DNA of 64,000 bases, taken from the NCBI GenBank assembly GCA_947095535.1, contig OX352773.1, positions 84,664,670-84,728,669 of the forward strand, read 5' to 3'. This document shows, piece after piece, positions 1-10,128 of the stretch (the first letter of the stretch is position 1; each line of letters opens with the position of its first letter). The translations under genes were made by a program, and so were the position numbers. Below the pieces are notes generated by a model. The model was not told the origin of the DNA. It made no database searches and saw only the letters and a list, made by a program, of their open reading frames with translations. The stretch comes from Poecilobothrus nobilitatus (Eukaryota > Arthropoda > Insecta > Diptera > Dolichopodidae).

Positions 1-1884
1 TTTAAGTGACCATACAATACTGAGAAGCTCTTTCTCGATTGTTGAATAATTAATTTCGTGCTCATTTAGTGTGCGAGACACGTATGAGATTGGTTTTCCT
101 TCTTGAGATAGTACGCCACCTATGGCATAATGACTCGCATCTGTGGTTATTTCGAAATTTTTTTCAAAATCTGGGTAGATAAGAATTGGTGCTGATATTA
201 ATTTCTTTTTTAGATCGTTGAAACTTTGGATGTATTTGTGGTTATTTATGTCTACTTTAGAATTTTTCTTTAAGAATAGAGTCATGGGTTTTGCTATCTC
301 GGCGAAATTTTTTATGAATTTCCTATAGTATCCTGCGATACCTAGGAATCTTTTTATTTCCTTTGGAGTTTTTGGAATTTGGTAGTTTTTAATTACCTCT
401 ATTTTCTTTTGGTTGGGATGTATTCCGTGTTCATTGATAACGTGTCCTAAAAATTCGACTTCTTTTCTTAGAAAGTCGCATTTGTCTAGTTGTACTCGAA
501 GTCGAGCTGATTTTATTTTTGTGAAAATTTTTTTTAAGTTTTTTATGTGTTCTTCTAAACCGTTTGAGAACACTACAATGTCGTCCATGTACGTTAGACA
601 TTCTTTGCCTATATTTTCCCTCAATATATTGTCCATCAGGCGTTGAAAGGTACTAGGGGCATTTTTCAGCCCAAAAGGCATTCTACTAAATTCGTAGTGT
701 CCGTTGTCAACAGAGAATGCAGTCTTTTGTATGTCTTCCGGTTCCATTTCTATTTGATGGAATCCGGATTTTAAATCTATTACAGAGAAATACGTACTTT
801 TCCCTAATTTGTCCAATATTTCTTCAATATTAGGGATTGGATAAGAGTCGTCAATTGTCTTTTCATTAAGTTTACGGTAGTCTATGACAAGACGGTATTT
901 CCGCTCGCCAGAGGAATCTAATTTTTTGGGAATAACCCAAACTGGGCTGTTGTACGGACTATTGCTATGTTGGATAATTCCATTTTCCAACATTTCCTGA
1001 ATTTGCTTTTGTATCTCTATTTTGTGGATATATGGGTATCTGTAAATTTTGCTTTTTATTGGTATGTTGTCTATAGTATTAATTTTGTGTCTGATTTTGT
1101 TGGTAACTGAGAGAGGTATTTGTTCAGAAAATATTTCATTAAATTCAGATATAAGATGATTTAATTGAAGTTTTTCTTCTTTATTTAAGTGGTCGGTTTT
1201 AATTTTTTCTGGAATAATTTTACTGTCTTTGTACGTTAAGTATTCGTTTGTTTCGTAATTATTGAAATCTAAGATTTCGTCTATTTCTGCGGACGGGAAT
1301 GGTTCGTTGAAATTGAACATTTTAGGTTGGTCACATACGTTAAGTATTTTGGCTTTTGCTTGAAAGTCGTTTACTTCATAAATACCTTCTAGAATTCGAA
1401 CGTCGGCATTTAAATTAGTTTCTTCTATCATTGCGTCACCTTTTTGTTGTTTGACAGGGATTTTATAATAATATTCCCCAGGTTCGATTTGGTATATGGT
1501 ATTTTCTGGTTGGTGACTAAAGTATAATTTTATTGGAGTGTCGTTCATCATGAGAATTTTATTTTTGTAGTCGATAACAGCGTTACCTTGCATTAGTATA
1601 TCATTACCTATAAGGCCATGGTATTTTTCATGAAAATCATGAACCAAAAATACAAATTTTTCATTATTGTTTGGTTTGAATTCCTCAAAAATATTTATAC
1701 TTATTGCTTGATTTATTAAGACATCTTTTTTCAATGCTCTCAAAATTTTTGAATTTTTTAGTTGTATTCTAGGTATTTCCTTGAAACTGTCTGGTCGGAT
1801 TATTGAGCTTGAAGCGCCACTGTCGATTAGAAAATTGTATTCCTTTATTTTTATGTAGGTGAGTCGGTTTGGCCAGTCTCCCGA
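1..1884 (-). CDS. pol: Pol polyprotein (PR, RT, start of RNase H), copy 1, partial
   Basis: Polyprotein of an errantivirus, expressed in the -1 frame after gag. The coordinates run from the candidate slip site to the window edge. The frame is open throughout. It contains the aspartic protease motif LIDSGAS (near 1830), the RT fingers and palm with the active-site YMDD (near 560), and the beginning of RNase H (TDAS motif near 130). Compared with copy 2, base 1293 changes a proline to serine in the linker between protease and RT, and base 172 is synonymous. RNase H end, integrase and env lie beyond the edge, so their state in this copy is unknown. No ATG is needed because translation enters from gag. 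Confidence 0.93.
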
Positions 1885-3002
1885 AAATTTCCTATATCGA
1901 TGGTTTGCTGATTATTAACATCCATGGGATCTACTTGCGAATTGTAATTGTTTTGGTAGTTGGGGTTGTAGTGAGAATTTCTGTTCTGGTTTGGTTGCCA
2001 ATTATTGTAAAATGGTCGTTGATTATTTATATGATTGTACACACCAGGTGGGCTTCTGTTATTATTATGAAGAATGTTGGGATTAGAGGTACCGTTTTGG
2101 TGCGTTGTATTTGGAGATGTATTATTGTTGAAATATCTGATTGAGCGATTACCATTATTATTAATATTATTAGAGGGGTTTCGAATAGAATTACGATTAT
2201 TATCACGATTTGGATTGTCTTGAATGTTATTTGAACGATTTTGGGATGTTTTGTTACTAATGTAACGATTATTGTTATTATGGCGATTACGATTACTGTT
2301 ATGGTTATTTTGGGTATAGTTATGATTGACATTGATATTCGAAAAAGCGTAGCCCGATTCGTATAAAATTTTCATTGCATCTTCTAACGTCTTAGGATCT
2401 CTGCAAGATAGGATTGATTTCAAGGGTTCAGGAACTTTATTTTTAAAAGTATCTAAAGCACTTTGAACGTTAGCTTTTAAATATCTTTCTAATTCGTCGT
2501 TATTGTTTTGGTATTCCAACTGTGTTTTTGTATTTAGTCTTCTAAGTATAGCTTTCACGTCGTTGTAAAATTCGACAGCATTCGTCTTAAAAGTTTGGCC
2601 CCTTAACTGGTCAAAAAGTTGGTCAGCGGATAGCCTATCGCCAAAATTGTTATTAAGTACTTTTTTAATTTCATCCCAGGTGGTAGCTTGATGATTGATT
2701 TCGATAACTTCTCTGGCACTTCCAGTTAATTTTGATTTAATTATGTCAGAGAAAATTCCTTTTGAGAATTCGTCGTATTGGAGTAGTAAAGGTGTGATCC
2801 GATCTACTAAATCGATAAAAGTTTGTAAGGTACCGAATTTCCCATTAAATTCAGGTACACGTTCTAAATATTTAAGTGGGTCAATTGTAAGGCTTTTTGG
2901 GTCTGTCATGATTCGATTTTCTGTATTTCTATTTAAATTTAATTTCGATAATTCTTCTATAAGTATGTCAACAACTCCGATAGCTACGAAATGTTGTGAC
3001 AT
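1851..3002 (-). CDS. gag: Gag polyprotein, copy 1 (383 aa)
   Basis: Structural capsid protein of the element; it packages the genomic RNA in cytoplasmic particles. I start it at the ATG at 3002 (MSQHFVA...). The frame is open a few codons further up but without an ATG, and the next in-frame Met (MTDPKS) lies about 30 residues downstream as an alternative start. The first 220 residues form a Ty3-Gag-like capsid domain (WDEIKKVLNNNFGDR region). Residues 230-360 are extremely Asn/Arg-rich and presumably bind RNA. No CCHC zinc knuckle is present, as is usual in fly errantiviruses. It differs from copy 2 by one residue near the C-terminus (QVD versus QVE, base 1929). The last 34 bases overlap pol in the -1 frame. 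Confidence 0.95.
   Translation of the reverse strand: MSQHFVAIGVVDILIEELSKLNLNRNTENRIMTDPKSLTIDPLKYLERVPEFNGKFGTLQTFIDLVDRITPLLLQYDEFSKGIFSDIIKSKLTGSAREVIEINHQATTWDEIKKVLNNNFGDRLSADQLFDQLRGQTFKTNAVEFYNDVKAILRRLNTKTQLEYQNNNDELERYLKANVQSALDTFKNKVPEPLKSILSCRDPKTLEDAMKILYESGYAFSNINVNHNYTQNNHNSNRNRHNNNNRYISNKTSQNRSNNIQDNPNRDNNRNSIRNPSNNINNNGNRSIRYFNNNTSPNTTHQNGTSNPNILHNNNRSPPGVYNHINNQRPFYNNWQPNQNRNSHYNPNYQNNYNSQVDPMDVNNQQTIDIGNFRETGQTDSPT
1884..1890 (-). promoter_or_regulatory. Candidate -1 ribosomal frameshift heptamer, copy 1
   Basis: On the minus strand the bases read A-AAT-TTT in the gag frame, which fits the X-XXY-YYZ slippery pattern. The pol frame is open through this site and continues into the protease, while gag stops 31 bases further on. 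The same heptamer is in copy 2. No downstream pseudoknot was evaluated. Confidence 0.6.
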
Positions 3003-4279
3003 AAACGGCAAAATGAAAGTTTAGTACTATATGAAAAGGAAATTCGATTTATACAAAATTTATTTATGAAATGTAATTTTTATTTAATTTGACTGGTTGT
3101 AATTCTTGTTTACTTCTCATCAAAAGTATAAATTTAAAATTAGGTAATTTATTATTTTCTTTTCTTATTTTATTTTTTTTTATTTAATAGTTTTTTTTTT
3201 GATTAAAAATTGTTTATTGTATATATTTTTTTTTTATAAGTATGTAATTATTTTTTGTAATATTTATTTAAGCTTTATTTTTATTATAATTTTTTTTGCT
3301 AGATTGTAAATTTTCGAACATATATATATTTTGGAATATGTATTTTAAAGTAATTATTAATATGAAAACAAAATTGTATTATTAGTAATAGTATGAAGAA
3401 AAAATTGTTTTATTTATTTTTTGGAAGTTAATACTACTTATTTCTTTTATTATTTTACGCTTCCCTTTTTTTTTTTTATTTAATATCTACTTATTACTTA
3501 TTTAATATTTCATATGGTTTTAATATTTTATTATTTGATTTTAATTTTATTCTTTTTTTCTTTCAGGTAATATATTCGCTTGGAAAAATTTATTTAATAA
3601 GTTAACACTGGGTTATTTGATTTTATCGTACGAAAAAAAAATAAATTTGATGTAATATAAAAAATATATTTTCTTTTAAAATTTTAGTGCTACTGCTAAT
3701 AGTGATTACGAAAAAAGTTAAACAAACTTTTGCAAAATAATAGTCTTTAGCAATATTTTAAAACAATGAAAAATTATTTATATACTTAGGTGTTTTAAAT
3801 TTAATTCTTTTACTTTAAATTTATTTGATTCAAATAGACTTTAATTTAGTTTTACCCAGATGATATTTAAAGCACGTTTATATATATAAAAAAAAATATT
3901 CTCTTTAAAACACAAAGAATTTTGATTTACTTAAATATACTTCTTCTATTAATTTAATCTATTATATTGGTAAAACTTGGAAAAATAAAAACTCACGGTT
4001 TGTTGGTTGTTGTACTGCTGGTGTTGTTGCCCTGGTACTCTTCGATTCAGCTATTGGTTGTTGTTGTTGTTTCGGCCGGATGATTGCTAGGTTTTTCTTT
4101 TTCTGCGTCCTTGAGTATATTGACATATACTAACTGGTGCACTTTGTATAGTATGTACAATTTTTGTTTTTTGGTGATTTTCGTTCACTTATTATTTTGT
4201 GATTTTCATTCACTTATTATTTTATGATTTTCGTTCATTTATTGTTTTTGTTATTTTTTAAGTATGCACTAGTTGACGC
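3003..4279 (-). other. Errantivirus 5' leader (untranslated), copy 1
   Basis: About 1.28 kb lies between the primer site and the gag ATG, extremely A/T-rich with poly-T and poly-A tracts and no ORF of note. A GTGAGT candidate splice donor on the minus strand is at about 3991-3996. A TTG/CAA microsatellite near 4050-4062 is two units shorter than in copy 2. I looked for a gypsy-like insulator made of repeated TTGCATAC-type sites and saw none. Confidence 0.8.
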
Positions 4280-4297
4280 ATCCTACCGACTGCGCCA
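4280..4297 (-). other. Primer-binding site, tRNA-Ser type, copy 1
   Basis: Directly after the 5' LTR on the minus strand is TGGCGCAGTCGGTAGGAT. Its first 11 bases are the complement of an acceptor end CGACTGC-G-CCA, as in insect tRNA-Ser. The same type of primer is known for the 17.6/297 branch of errantiviruses. The first T overlaps the last LTR base. Confidence 0.85.
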
Positions 4298-4741
4298 TTT
4301 ATATTTTTATAATTAAGCGAAATAATAAAAATATTGTTTGTTTTGTTTTATACTTGACTTTTATTTATTTATTTATTTTTATATATAACATTATTTTGTT
4401 TTACATTAGGTTTTTATTTATTTATTTATTTTTATATATAACAAAACAATTTCTTTTTATTTATTCAACTTTTTATATAACAAAACAACTTCTGATCGAA
4501 CCAACGTCCAGTAGCAGAATCAATGCATTTTTATATTAGAATATTTACATTCTTAATAAGTCACGTTGCAATGCAACGTGCTGAGAAAATTATTATTGAA
4601 GTTTGGAATGTACAGTTATTTTAAGATAGGATCATGTTACAAGTTACAATAATATGTTGACGCGCGCAAAAGTAAGTTTGCGCGTGTGAAAGAAAATAAA
4701 AATATATTCAAAACATTGTTTTATTACAGGGTGACATAACT
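4297..4741 (-). repeat. 5' LTR, copy 1 (445 bp)
   Basis: On the minus strand the LTR begins AGTTATGTCACCC and ends ATATAAAT. It has the same length as the two LTRs of copy 2 and differs from them at 4410 and 4689. It carries three direct subrepeats (TTTATTTATT...TATATAACA), a 19-nt perfect palindrome at 4562-4580, and a second inverted repeat rich in CG. Minus-strand start AGT and end in AT are typical of gypsy-group LTRs. Confidence 0.93.
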
Positions 4742-5729
4742 ATTACTCTCGTAAATATTTTCTACTCATTTATTTAATCTGTAGGTAAAAGTAAATTGTG
4801 TTGCTCCTTTAATTAATAATAAAAAATGTACGTAAATTCTGTTGCAATTTGCAAATATTGAACGTAAGTCAGCGAATATAATATTATTATTTTAAGAGTA
4901 ATAGGTACTTACCTTAAGGATACAGGTAAAAATAAAAAAAAAAATAAAAATCGAAGGCGATTATATTATAAAATATGTTTAATATTTAAGACTGTTATGT
5001 GTACATATCTGAGCGTAAATAAGCGAACAGAAAAATAAATTTTCAGTTCAATAACTTTTATTTTCGAATTTTATTTGTACATATTAATTATGCTGAATAT
5101 TTTATATATTATTATATAATAATAATATGTACATAATATTATATAAATATAATGTATTTGATGATTTATTATAAGTACTTCATATAGGGGACCAATGATT
5201 TTTTGTAATGATGATTTAGGGAACGATTTTATATCAATTTTAAATTTTTTTATATAATTTCTTAATAATGATTCAATTATTGTGCAATTAAATATTTGAA
5301 TCATTGTTTAATATTTTTAAATGTACATATATATATCGCGTTTTCTAATTAAGCACATATATATATGCACATAATATTATATGGTGTTTAAATGCACATA
5401 TATATATATAGTGTTTTCTAATTAAGTGCGCTACTATATAACGCTGTATAGAATCTTACGTGAAAGTAATTTTTTTGTACGGGGGCTAAACCGAGGCTTT
5501 TCTCGTTTCCAAGATATGGGGACTTAAATAAAATTTTCATACTTATTTTTTAAAAAATTACCATCTTACTCCGTTCTTAGACTACATATGAAAATTTTAT
5601 AAAATGTATTAAGCTTAAGAAATTCTCTTTATAACGTGTATTAAGCTTAAGAAGTTTTCTTTAAAACAGGTATCTATCTCATTTTCCTATCTTACCTTAT
5701 ACCGTTTGGGAATACAGATTTATATAATA
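4742..5729. other. AT-rich spacer with a small tandem duplication
   Basis: No gene was recognised. Two copies of a block ending in GTTTTCTAATTAAG occur at about 5322-5352 and 5394-5427 (roughly 75-bp period), each preceded by an ACATATATATAT run. The rest is low-complexity AT DNA. Confidence 0.5.
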
Positions 5730-5757
5730 CTAGTAAAAAAGCCCGTCATACGGCAGG
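5730..5757 (-). repeat. Helitron-type 3' terminus (hairpin plus CTAG)
   Basis: Read on the minus strand, a CCGT-atg-ACGG mini-hairpin is followed about 10 bases later by CTAG and then T. Helitrons characteristically end in CTRR before a host T, after a short hairpin. The stem is only 4 bp, so this is weaker than the termini at 25907 and 39180. Confidence 0.45.
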
Positions 5758-6565
5758 TATAAAAAATGTAGCTTTTGTGAAAGTTTTCTCAGTTTTATTA
5801 ACAATTTAATTTTAGTAAATATATTCAAATACATATTATGTAAAAAAAATTGTGAAAAATGTGGGTACTTTACTTTTTATTCGTTTTTATTTCTTTTACT
5901 TTTTATAACCTACACCTATATTAACTTTGGTATGGTGTTTGTAACCACCAAAAGGAAGCGAGTTAGATATGGACATGTGTATATATATTCTGAATCAGGA
6001 TCACCTCCTGAGTCGATTTAGCGATGTCCGTCCGTTCGTCCGTACGCACGATAACTCAAAAAATAATGATGCTATCTTGATGAAATTTATACTGTAGGTT
6101 AACAATGACTAAAGTAAGGCGGGGATTGCAAATGGGCGAAATCGGACCATGGGTTCGGGTACCTCCCATAAAACTCCCAAAACCGAATACGGATATCTTT
6201 GAAATTGATAAAGATAGAAACTTAAAATTTTGTACGAGGGTGTTTTTTGCTGAATCCATGATGTGACCGTGATATATATAAAATATAAAAACTTGAAATT
6301 TGATATAAGAGTGTTCTACTCTGTTCTGATGTCTGTCTCTACTCTGTTCTGATGATGTCTCTAAAATTTGAGTTGAATTGGGGTGGTGGTCCGGCTGTCT
6401 ACACATACTTCCCAAGACCTAACAAGCATATCTTCGAATTTAATAAAGATGGAAAGCTGAAATTTTGTACAAAGGTTGTAAAAGCATTTATTTTTTTAGC
6501 TTATATTAAATACCTAACTAGAATAAATTATGGATTTTTACTTTAAGCAGTAGCAGTAGCTTGTC
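5730..6565 (+). mobile_element. INE-1/Helitron-like repeat, family C copy 1
   Basis: A non-autonomous repeat without coding capacity. The diagnostic block 5960-6055 reads gagttagatatgg, then gaatcaggatcacctcctg, gagtcgattta and gatgtccgtccgttcgtcc; from memory this closely resembles the core of fly INE-1/DINE-1 elements. Strand is given by the GTCC core on plus. The right part (6480-6560) is shared with the short element at 25907-26140. The left edge is placed at a CTAG on the minus strand preceded by a small hairpin (see separate entry). Peptides that can be translated here (for example 6056-6415 minus) are repeat sequence, not genes. Confidence 0.65.
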
Positions 6566-6589
6566 TTTTATTATATTTAGATATTTTTG

Positions 6590-6695
6590 TATAGTATGAA
6601 ATACATACAAATGAAACACAGCCAAATGAAATTCAGATAAATGAAAGACAGGCAAATGAAATACGGTGAAATGAAATACAGACTTGAGATAGTAA
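6590..6695 (+). repeat. Imperfect short tandem repeat (AAATGAAAYACAGRC-like)
   Basis: The unit aaatgaaa(c/t)acag followed by 1-3 bases recurs about six times (AAATGAAACACAG, AAATGAAATTCAG, AAATGAAAGACAG, AAATGAAATACGG, AAATGAAATACAG). The period is about 14-18 bp. It directly follows the family C copy. Confidence 0.6.
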
Positions 6696-7361
6696 CTCTG
6701 TCGTTTTTGCTTATATGGAAATGTGTTTTATTTATCGTATTAAAGTATAATTTGTATATTCGCTAAACTTGCTATCCATATGCATAAGAACGCTCGAGAA
6801 ATAAAATAAGAAAAATTGAACCACAACAATAGAATTTCAAAATTAAAATTAATTAAAAATGATTTCGTTTTGATTATTATTTTAAAAATTGGAACAATGA
6901 CTTCAAAACTATTTTAATAATAAAAATTTTACTTTGCAAAATTTTTAATTCAAATTTTTTAAAAAAGTCTACTGGTTCTGTGCCCCAAATATTTCATAAT
7001 ACAAATTAAAATAATTTTTCTTTCCCTTTTAATAAATTAAAAGCATGAAAGTGAAAGAATGATAATGTGAAATGATTATTATTTTGTTTTAAATTAGTGA
7101 AAAAAAAATCCCTTTTATTGTATTGTATCAACATATTAAATTAATATTCTTTTTTTCTTTATTGTTTAAATGGAAATAATAATAAAGAAATAAATTCAAA
7201 TAAACCATAATTTTGAAACATTTTAATAATAAAATAATATTATTTTTATTTTTTGCATACATTTTGGTACATACATGTATTATTTTAATAGATTTAAAAT
7301 ATGTGTTACCTTACCATAGCTAAAACACTCATATTAGTCATAATCGTCTGTTCACGATAAA
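6696..7361. other. AT-rich DNA, nothing recognised
   Basis: Low-complexity AT sequence between two inverted family C repeats. No ORF, repeat or RNA gene could be supported. Confidence 0.5.
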
Positions 7362-7896
7362 GGTTCTTTATTGATTTTGGAGATATGTTCGTTTGCTCTG
7401 GAGCTCATTCAGAAGCCTCTAATATCCGAACCAATGGTCGAAATCCTCTCCTATTCAGGGACATAAAGAAGACATGTCAGAACACCATTGTACCAAATTT
7501 AAAGGTTCTACCCTTGTTGGTTTTGGAGATATGCTCGTTTCTTCTTGCGTTCTTTCGAAGGTTTCCAAAATACGAACCTATGGTTCAAATTCTCTCAAAT
7601 GTCTGTTTTCAATTTTACAGAAAAGGAAACATTAGAGAACACCCTTGCACTAAAAATTAAAGGCTCTATCCTTGTTGATTATGATATACTCGTTTGCTCC
7701 GAACCAATGGATCAAATCCTCTCAAATTTCAGAGACAAAAATCAAACACGGAAGAACATCATTGTACCAAATTTAAAGGTTCTATGTTTGTTGGTTTTGG
7801 AGATAATCTTGTTTGCTCTGGAATTATTCAGGAGCATCCAGAATCCGAACCCATAAACCGATTTTGTTCAGATGCAATCCTCGCCTTTCTTTCGTA
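7362..7896 (-). repeat. Diverged tandem modules inside family C
   Basis: Four head-to-tail modules share aaaggttctat...gttggttttggagata...cgtttgctc...tccgaaccc...caaatcctctcaaattt...ggaacaccattgtaccaaattt. They begin at about 7362, 7501, 7658 and 7774. Module 3 lacks an internal segment of about 40 bp. The same modules occur at 21590-21950 and once or twice in 63180-63480, so copy number of the module varies between elements. Confidence 0.7.
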
Positions 7897-8105
7897 ATAA
7901 GTAACTTACTCTATAAATTACATCAAGATAGCTTTATTACTTATTGAGTTATCGTGCGTACGGCCGGACGGATAAAATGTCGTTAAATCGATTCAAGAGA
8001 TGATTCTGATTCAGAATATATATGTACATGTTCATATCTAACTCGCTACCTTTTGGTGGTTACAAACACCATACCAAAGTTAATATATCTATACTTTAGG
8101 TATTG
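7362..8105 (-). mobile_element. INE-1/Helitron-like repeat, family C copy 2 (inverted)
   Basis: The right end 7930-8100 (ttgagttatcgtgcgtacgg ... gattctgattcagaat ... ccaaagttaatat) is the inverse of 5930-6060, so the two family C copies face each other. The left part is a tandem array of four diverged modules beginning AAAGGTTCTA-like at about 7362, 7501, 7658 and 7774 (116-157 bp each), each with TTGGTTTTGGAGATA, CGTTTGCTC and CCRAATCCGAAC blocks. Overlapping open frames across the modules (for example 7385-7660) are repeat translations. Confidence 0.7.
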
Positions 8106-8660
8106 GATGTAACAAGATAGTACTAACCATATATTACCCATATGCAATGAAGAAAATATTTTCAGTTAATTTTGAGAAAAAGCTGAGTGAACCTTGATAA
8201 TGTATCGCTTTAGTTTTACCATATGTAAATAATTTCCTAACGGATGAAATAGTTTCATATTTTAGTTTTTAAATTTTATCACTTATTTTGTTACTTTATA
8301 AGAAGTTAACATTTTTTGAAACTTTAGTTAAATTAAATTTAAATTTTAAAAACAAAATATATCAATTATTAAGTAATAAACAATTCAAAATCTCTTAATT
8401 GTAACTGGTTATGAGAACCAGTAACTATACATGTTAAAAAATGAATACATATGCATATTTTGATTGAATATACCTTAAGATAAGAAAACACATAAAAAGA
8501 AAAGAGACGACTATACTTTCCTTCCTATCTATTTCTAAATTCTAATATACCTATGGTACTAAATCTAGAATATTGTAAGTATTTTGTCATCTAATTTGTT
8601 ATTTTCTTGAAATTCATTCAATAAAGAAAATTATGAAAAATTAAAATACACTTCATTAAA
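8106..8660. other. AT-rich DNA, nothing recognised
   Basis: No feature could be supported apart from low-complexity sequence. Confidence 0.5.
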
Positions 8661-8848
8661 TTTTTTTTTTTTAGTGCATTTATCTGCCACATAAATGTGA
8701 ACAGGAAAATTCACCGTCTTTCCTTTTCTCTTACGACGTGTGTGAATAAGGGAATAACTCTTACGACGTGTGTGAGATTCGAACCCACACTCTCTCGGTG
8801 TTTCCAGCGTATTTTATACGTTCTTACCCACTAGACCACTGAGGCCCC
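8661..8848 (-). mobile_element. tRNA-derived SINE, copy S1
   Basis: On the minus strand it begins gtggggcctcagtggtctag and carries an A-box-like TGGTCTAGTGG and a B-box-like GGTTCGAATCTC, i.e. an RNA polymerase III promoter derived from a tRNA. It ends in TTTATGTGGCAGATAAATGCAC plus an A tail (poly-T on plus at 8661-8672). The middle part has a local duplication of the ttacgacgtgtgtga block (8736 and 8761). The flanks acttcattaa and actttattca are a plausible decayed target duplication. It is too degenerate at the 3' side of the acceptor stem to be a functional tRNA. Confidence 0.75.
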
Positions 8849-9597
8849 ACTTTATTCAATTGTAAGTATGTAAAGTATGTAGTCCTAGTATGTAATTAAG
8901 AAAACCTTTTATGAAGAAATATAGTGTTTGGGATTTAATTTCTGCATTTTAATTTTGAAAAACACTATTCATAGATGCCTTAATTAGCAAACTTTCAATT
9001 TTGACCAATTATAACTATTAAACGGAGTGGAAAACTTACATGGGTTATTTTATTTAGAAAGATTTATGTTTATTCCTAAAAATATTACCCCTTCAAAATT
9101 TTTAAACTTCTAAATTTACATTTTTGGTATACACCGGGGTTTCAAAACTTTTACCAAAATACCATGTTTTACAGAAACGTAATTTAAGCGTAAATACTTC
9201 AAAAATCTTGGTTAGCTTTTAACTTTAGATTAATAATAAATAAAATGTTTCAGACTATTAGAAAGAGTTCGATGTTAATGAAAATGAGATATGTATAAAT
9301 TATATTTATGTATAATACGAACGATAGAATGCCTATAATGGACGTATATTGTGATTCTGATCCTAGAGTTGATGAAATGAAGAAATTATAATAGACTATT
9401 AATTAGGGAAATGTATATCTAAATGCCATCTAGAGAATTTTTTAAAGAGTAATTGGAATGACAATTCAAACAAACAATTCAACAATTCAAACTAAAGAAA
9501 ACTCCAAACTGTAGCAAATCTAAACAAAAATCATGAATTTTATTTAGGTTTTTATTAGGAAATAGATCGATAACAAATTTACAATCGAATGTTAAAT
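8849..9597. other. AT-rich DNA, nothing recognised
   Basis: No gene or repeat assigned. Composition is slightly less extreme than the surroundings. Confidence 0.5.
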
Positions 9598-10128
9598 TAG
9601 GTTAAGGTGGCTGCCAAAAAAAAGGCACACTTAGACCGTATTTGGCCCATTGTGATACCACATAGAAGCTTTTCTATCCCACTCGTTAAAACCAATTTGA
9701 GTTTTTTGCAAAGCAAAGAATACTCTTCACATTTTTACCTGCTAGATTGCTAAGGTTGTTGAAGAGATATTGCCCCAAATGGGTATTCCTTCTTGCCGAC
9801 AAGGCCGAACATATGCAAAGGAGATGGAGAGTAGTTTCCTCCTCTTCTTCATCTTTGCAGGCTCTACAATAGTCGTTTGCGGATAAAACAAGTTTTCTGG
9901 CATGCTTCTCTATTAGACAGTGACTGGTAATTATACCCATTGTCATTCCAATGTGTGCCCTTTTGAGAGAAAGCAGATCATTGAATCATCTTAAATCGGT
10001 TTTGGGCCTTATCAATCTTGTGACCATTTGTTTGACCATTTGTAAATTTGGCAAAGCTGAATGCTAAACTGCTTGGCCATCTCGTCCAACAACCAATGGC
10101 CAACAATCGAATGTTACTGGAGAAAAAA
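9598..10128 (-). mobile_element. 5'-truncated LINE (Jockey/I-like), 3' end
   Basis: The minus strand carries the last part of a non-LTR retrotransposon reverse transcriptase ORF followed by a short 3' UTR ending near 9598 (ttggcagccaccttaacc). The segment upstream of 9946 on the minus strand is LINE-like (ttggacgagatggccaagca) but its frame is disrupted. The 5' part of the element is missing, as usual after abortive reverse transcription. Confidence 0.7.
9686..9946 (-). pseudogene. C-terminal fragment of LINE reverse transcriptase ORF2
   Basis: The open frame of 86 residues contains ITSHCLIEKHARKL, then a zinc-knuckle-like CRACKDEEEEETTLHLLCIC (C-x2-C...H-x3/4-C) and ends ILCFAKNSNWF. This is the classic C-terminus of Jockey/I-type LINE ORF2 proteins in insects (TGHC...CRxCxxEEEEETxxHxLCxC...). 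The catalytic reverse transcriptase domain is absent. The annotated start is simply the first ATG in the remnant. It is a relic of an insertion and not a host gene. Confidence 0.75.

Larger units (their letters stand above)
1..4741 (-). mobile_element. Errantivirus (Ty3/gypsy) copy 1, partial, cut by window edge
   Basis: This is the 5' part of a gypsy-group LTR retrotransposon read on the minus strand: 5' LTR (4297-4741), tRNA-Ser-type primer site, long leader, gag, and pol truncated only by the left window edge. It aligns without gaps to 31734-36480 at an offset of 31733, except for a 6-bp difference in a TTG repeat near 4055 that makes the offset 31739 in the primer site and LTR. Substitutions I located by eye are at 172, 1293, 1929, 3769, 4001, 4279, 4410 and 4689, so the copies are about 99.8% identical. 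None of these opens a stop in gag or pol. The base after the LTR differs from copy 2, so it is an independent insertion and not a segmental duplication. The 3' half and 3' LTR lie outside the window. Confidence 0.95.

Noticed and set aside
413..646. Open frame on plus, repeated at 32146-32379
   Set aside because: It is antisense to the RT region of errantivirus pol and is duplicated only because the element is.
1869..3024. Several open frames overlapping gag on both strands (also at 33602-34757)
   Set aside because: Shadows of the Asn-codon-rich gag sequence in other frames; no start context or domain.
3012..4279. gypsy-like Su(Hw) insulator in the leader
   Set aside because: No array of TTGCATAC-type sites seen in either copy.
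4273..4539. Open frame across the LTR (also 28139-28324 and 36012-36278)
   Set aside because: Comes from the TTTATT subrepeats of the LTR; hydrophobic by composition.
5930..8105. Single TIR DNA transposon of 2.2 kb
   Set aside because: The inverted ends are whole family C copies that also occur singly elsewhere, and there is no transposase between them.
8760..8848. tRNA gene on minus
   Set aside because: A- and B-boxes are present, but the 3' acceptor strand is missing and the sequence continues into a SINE body found in other copies.
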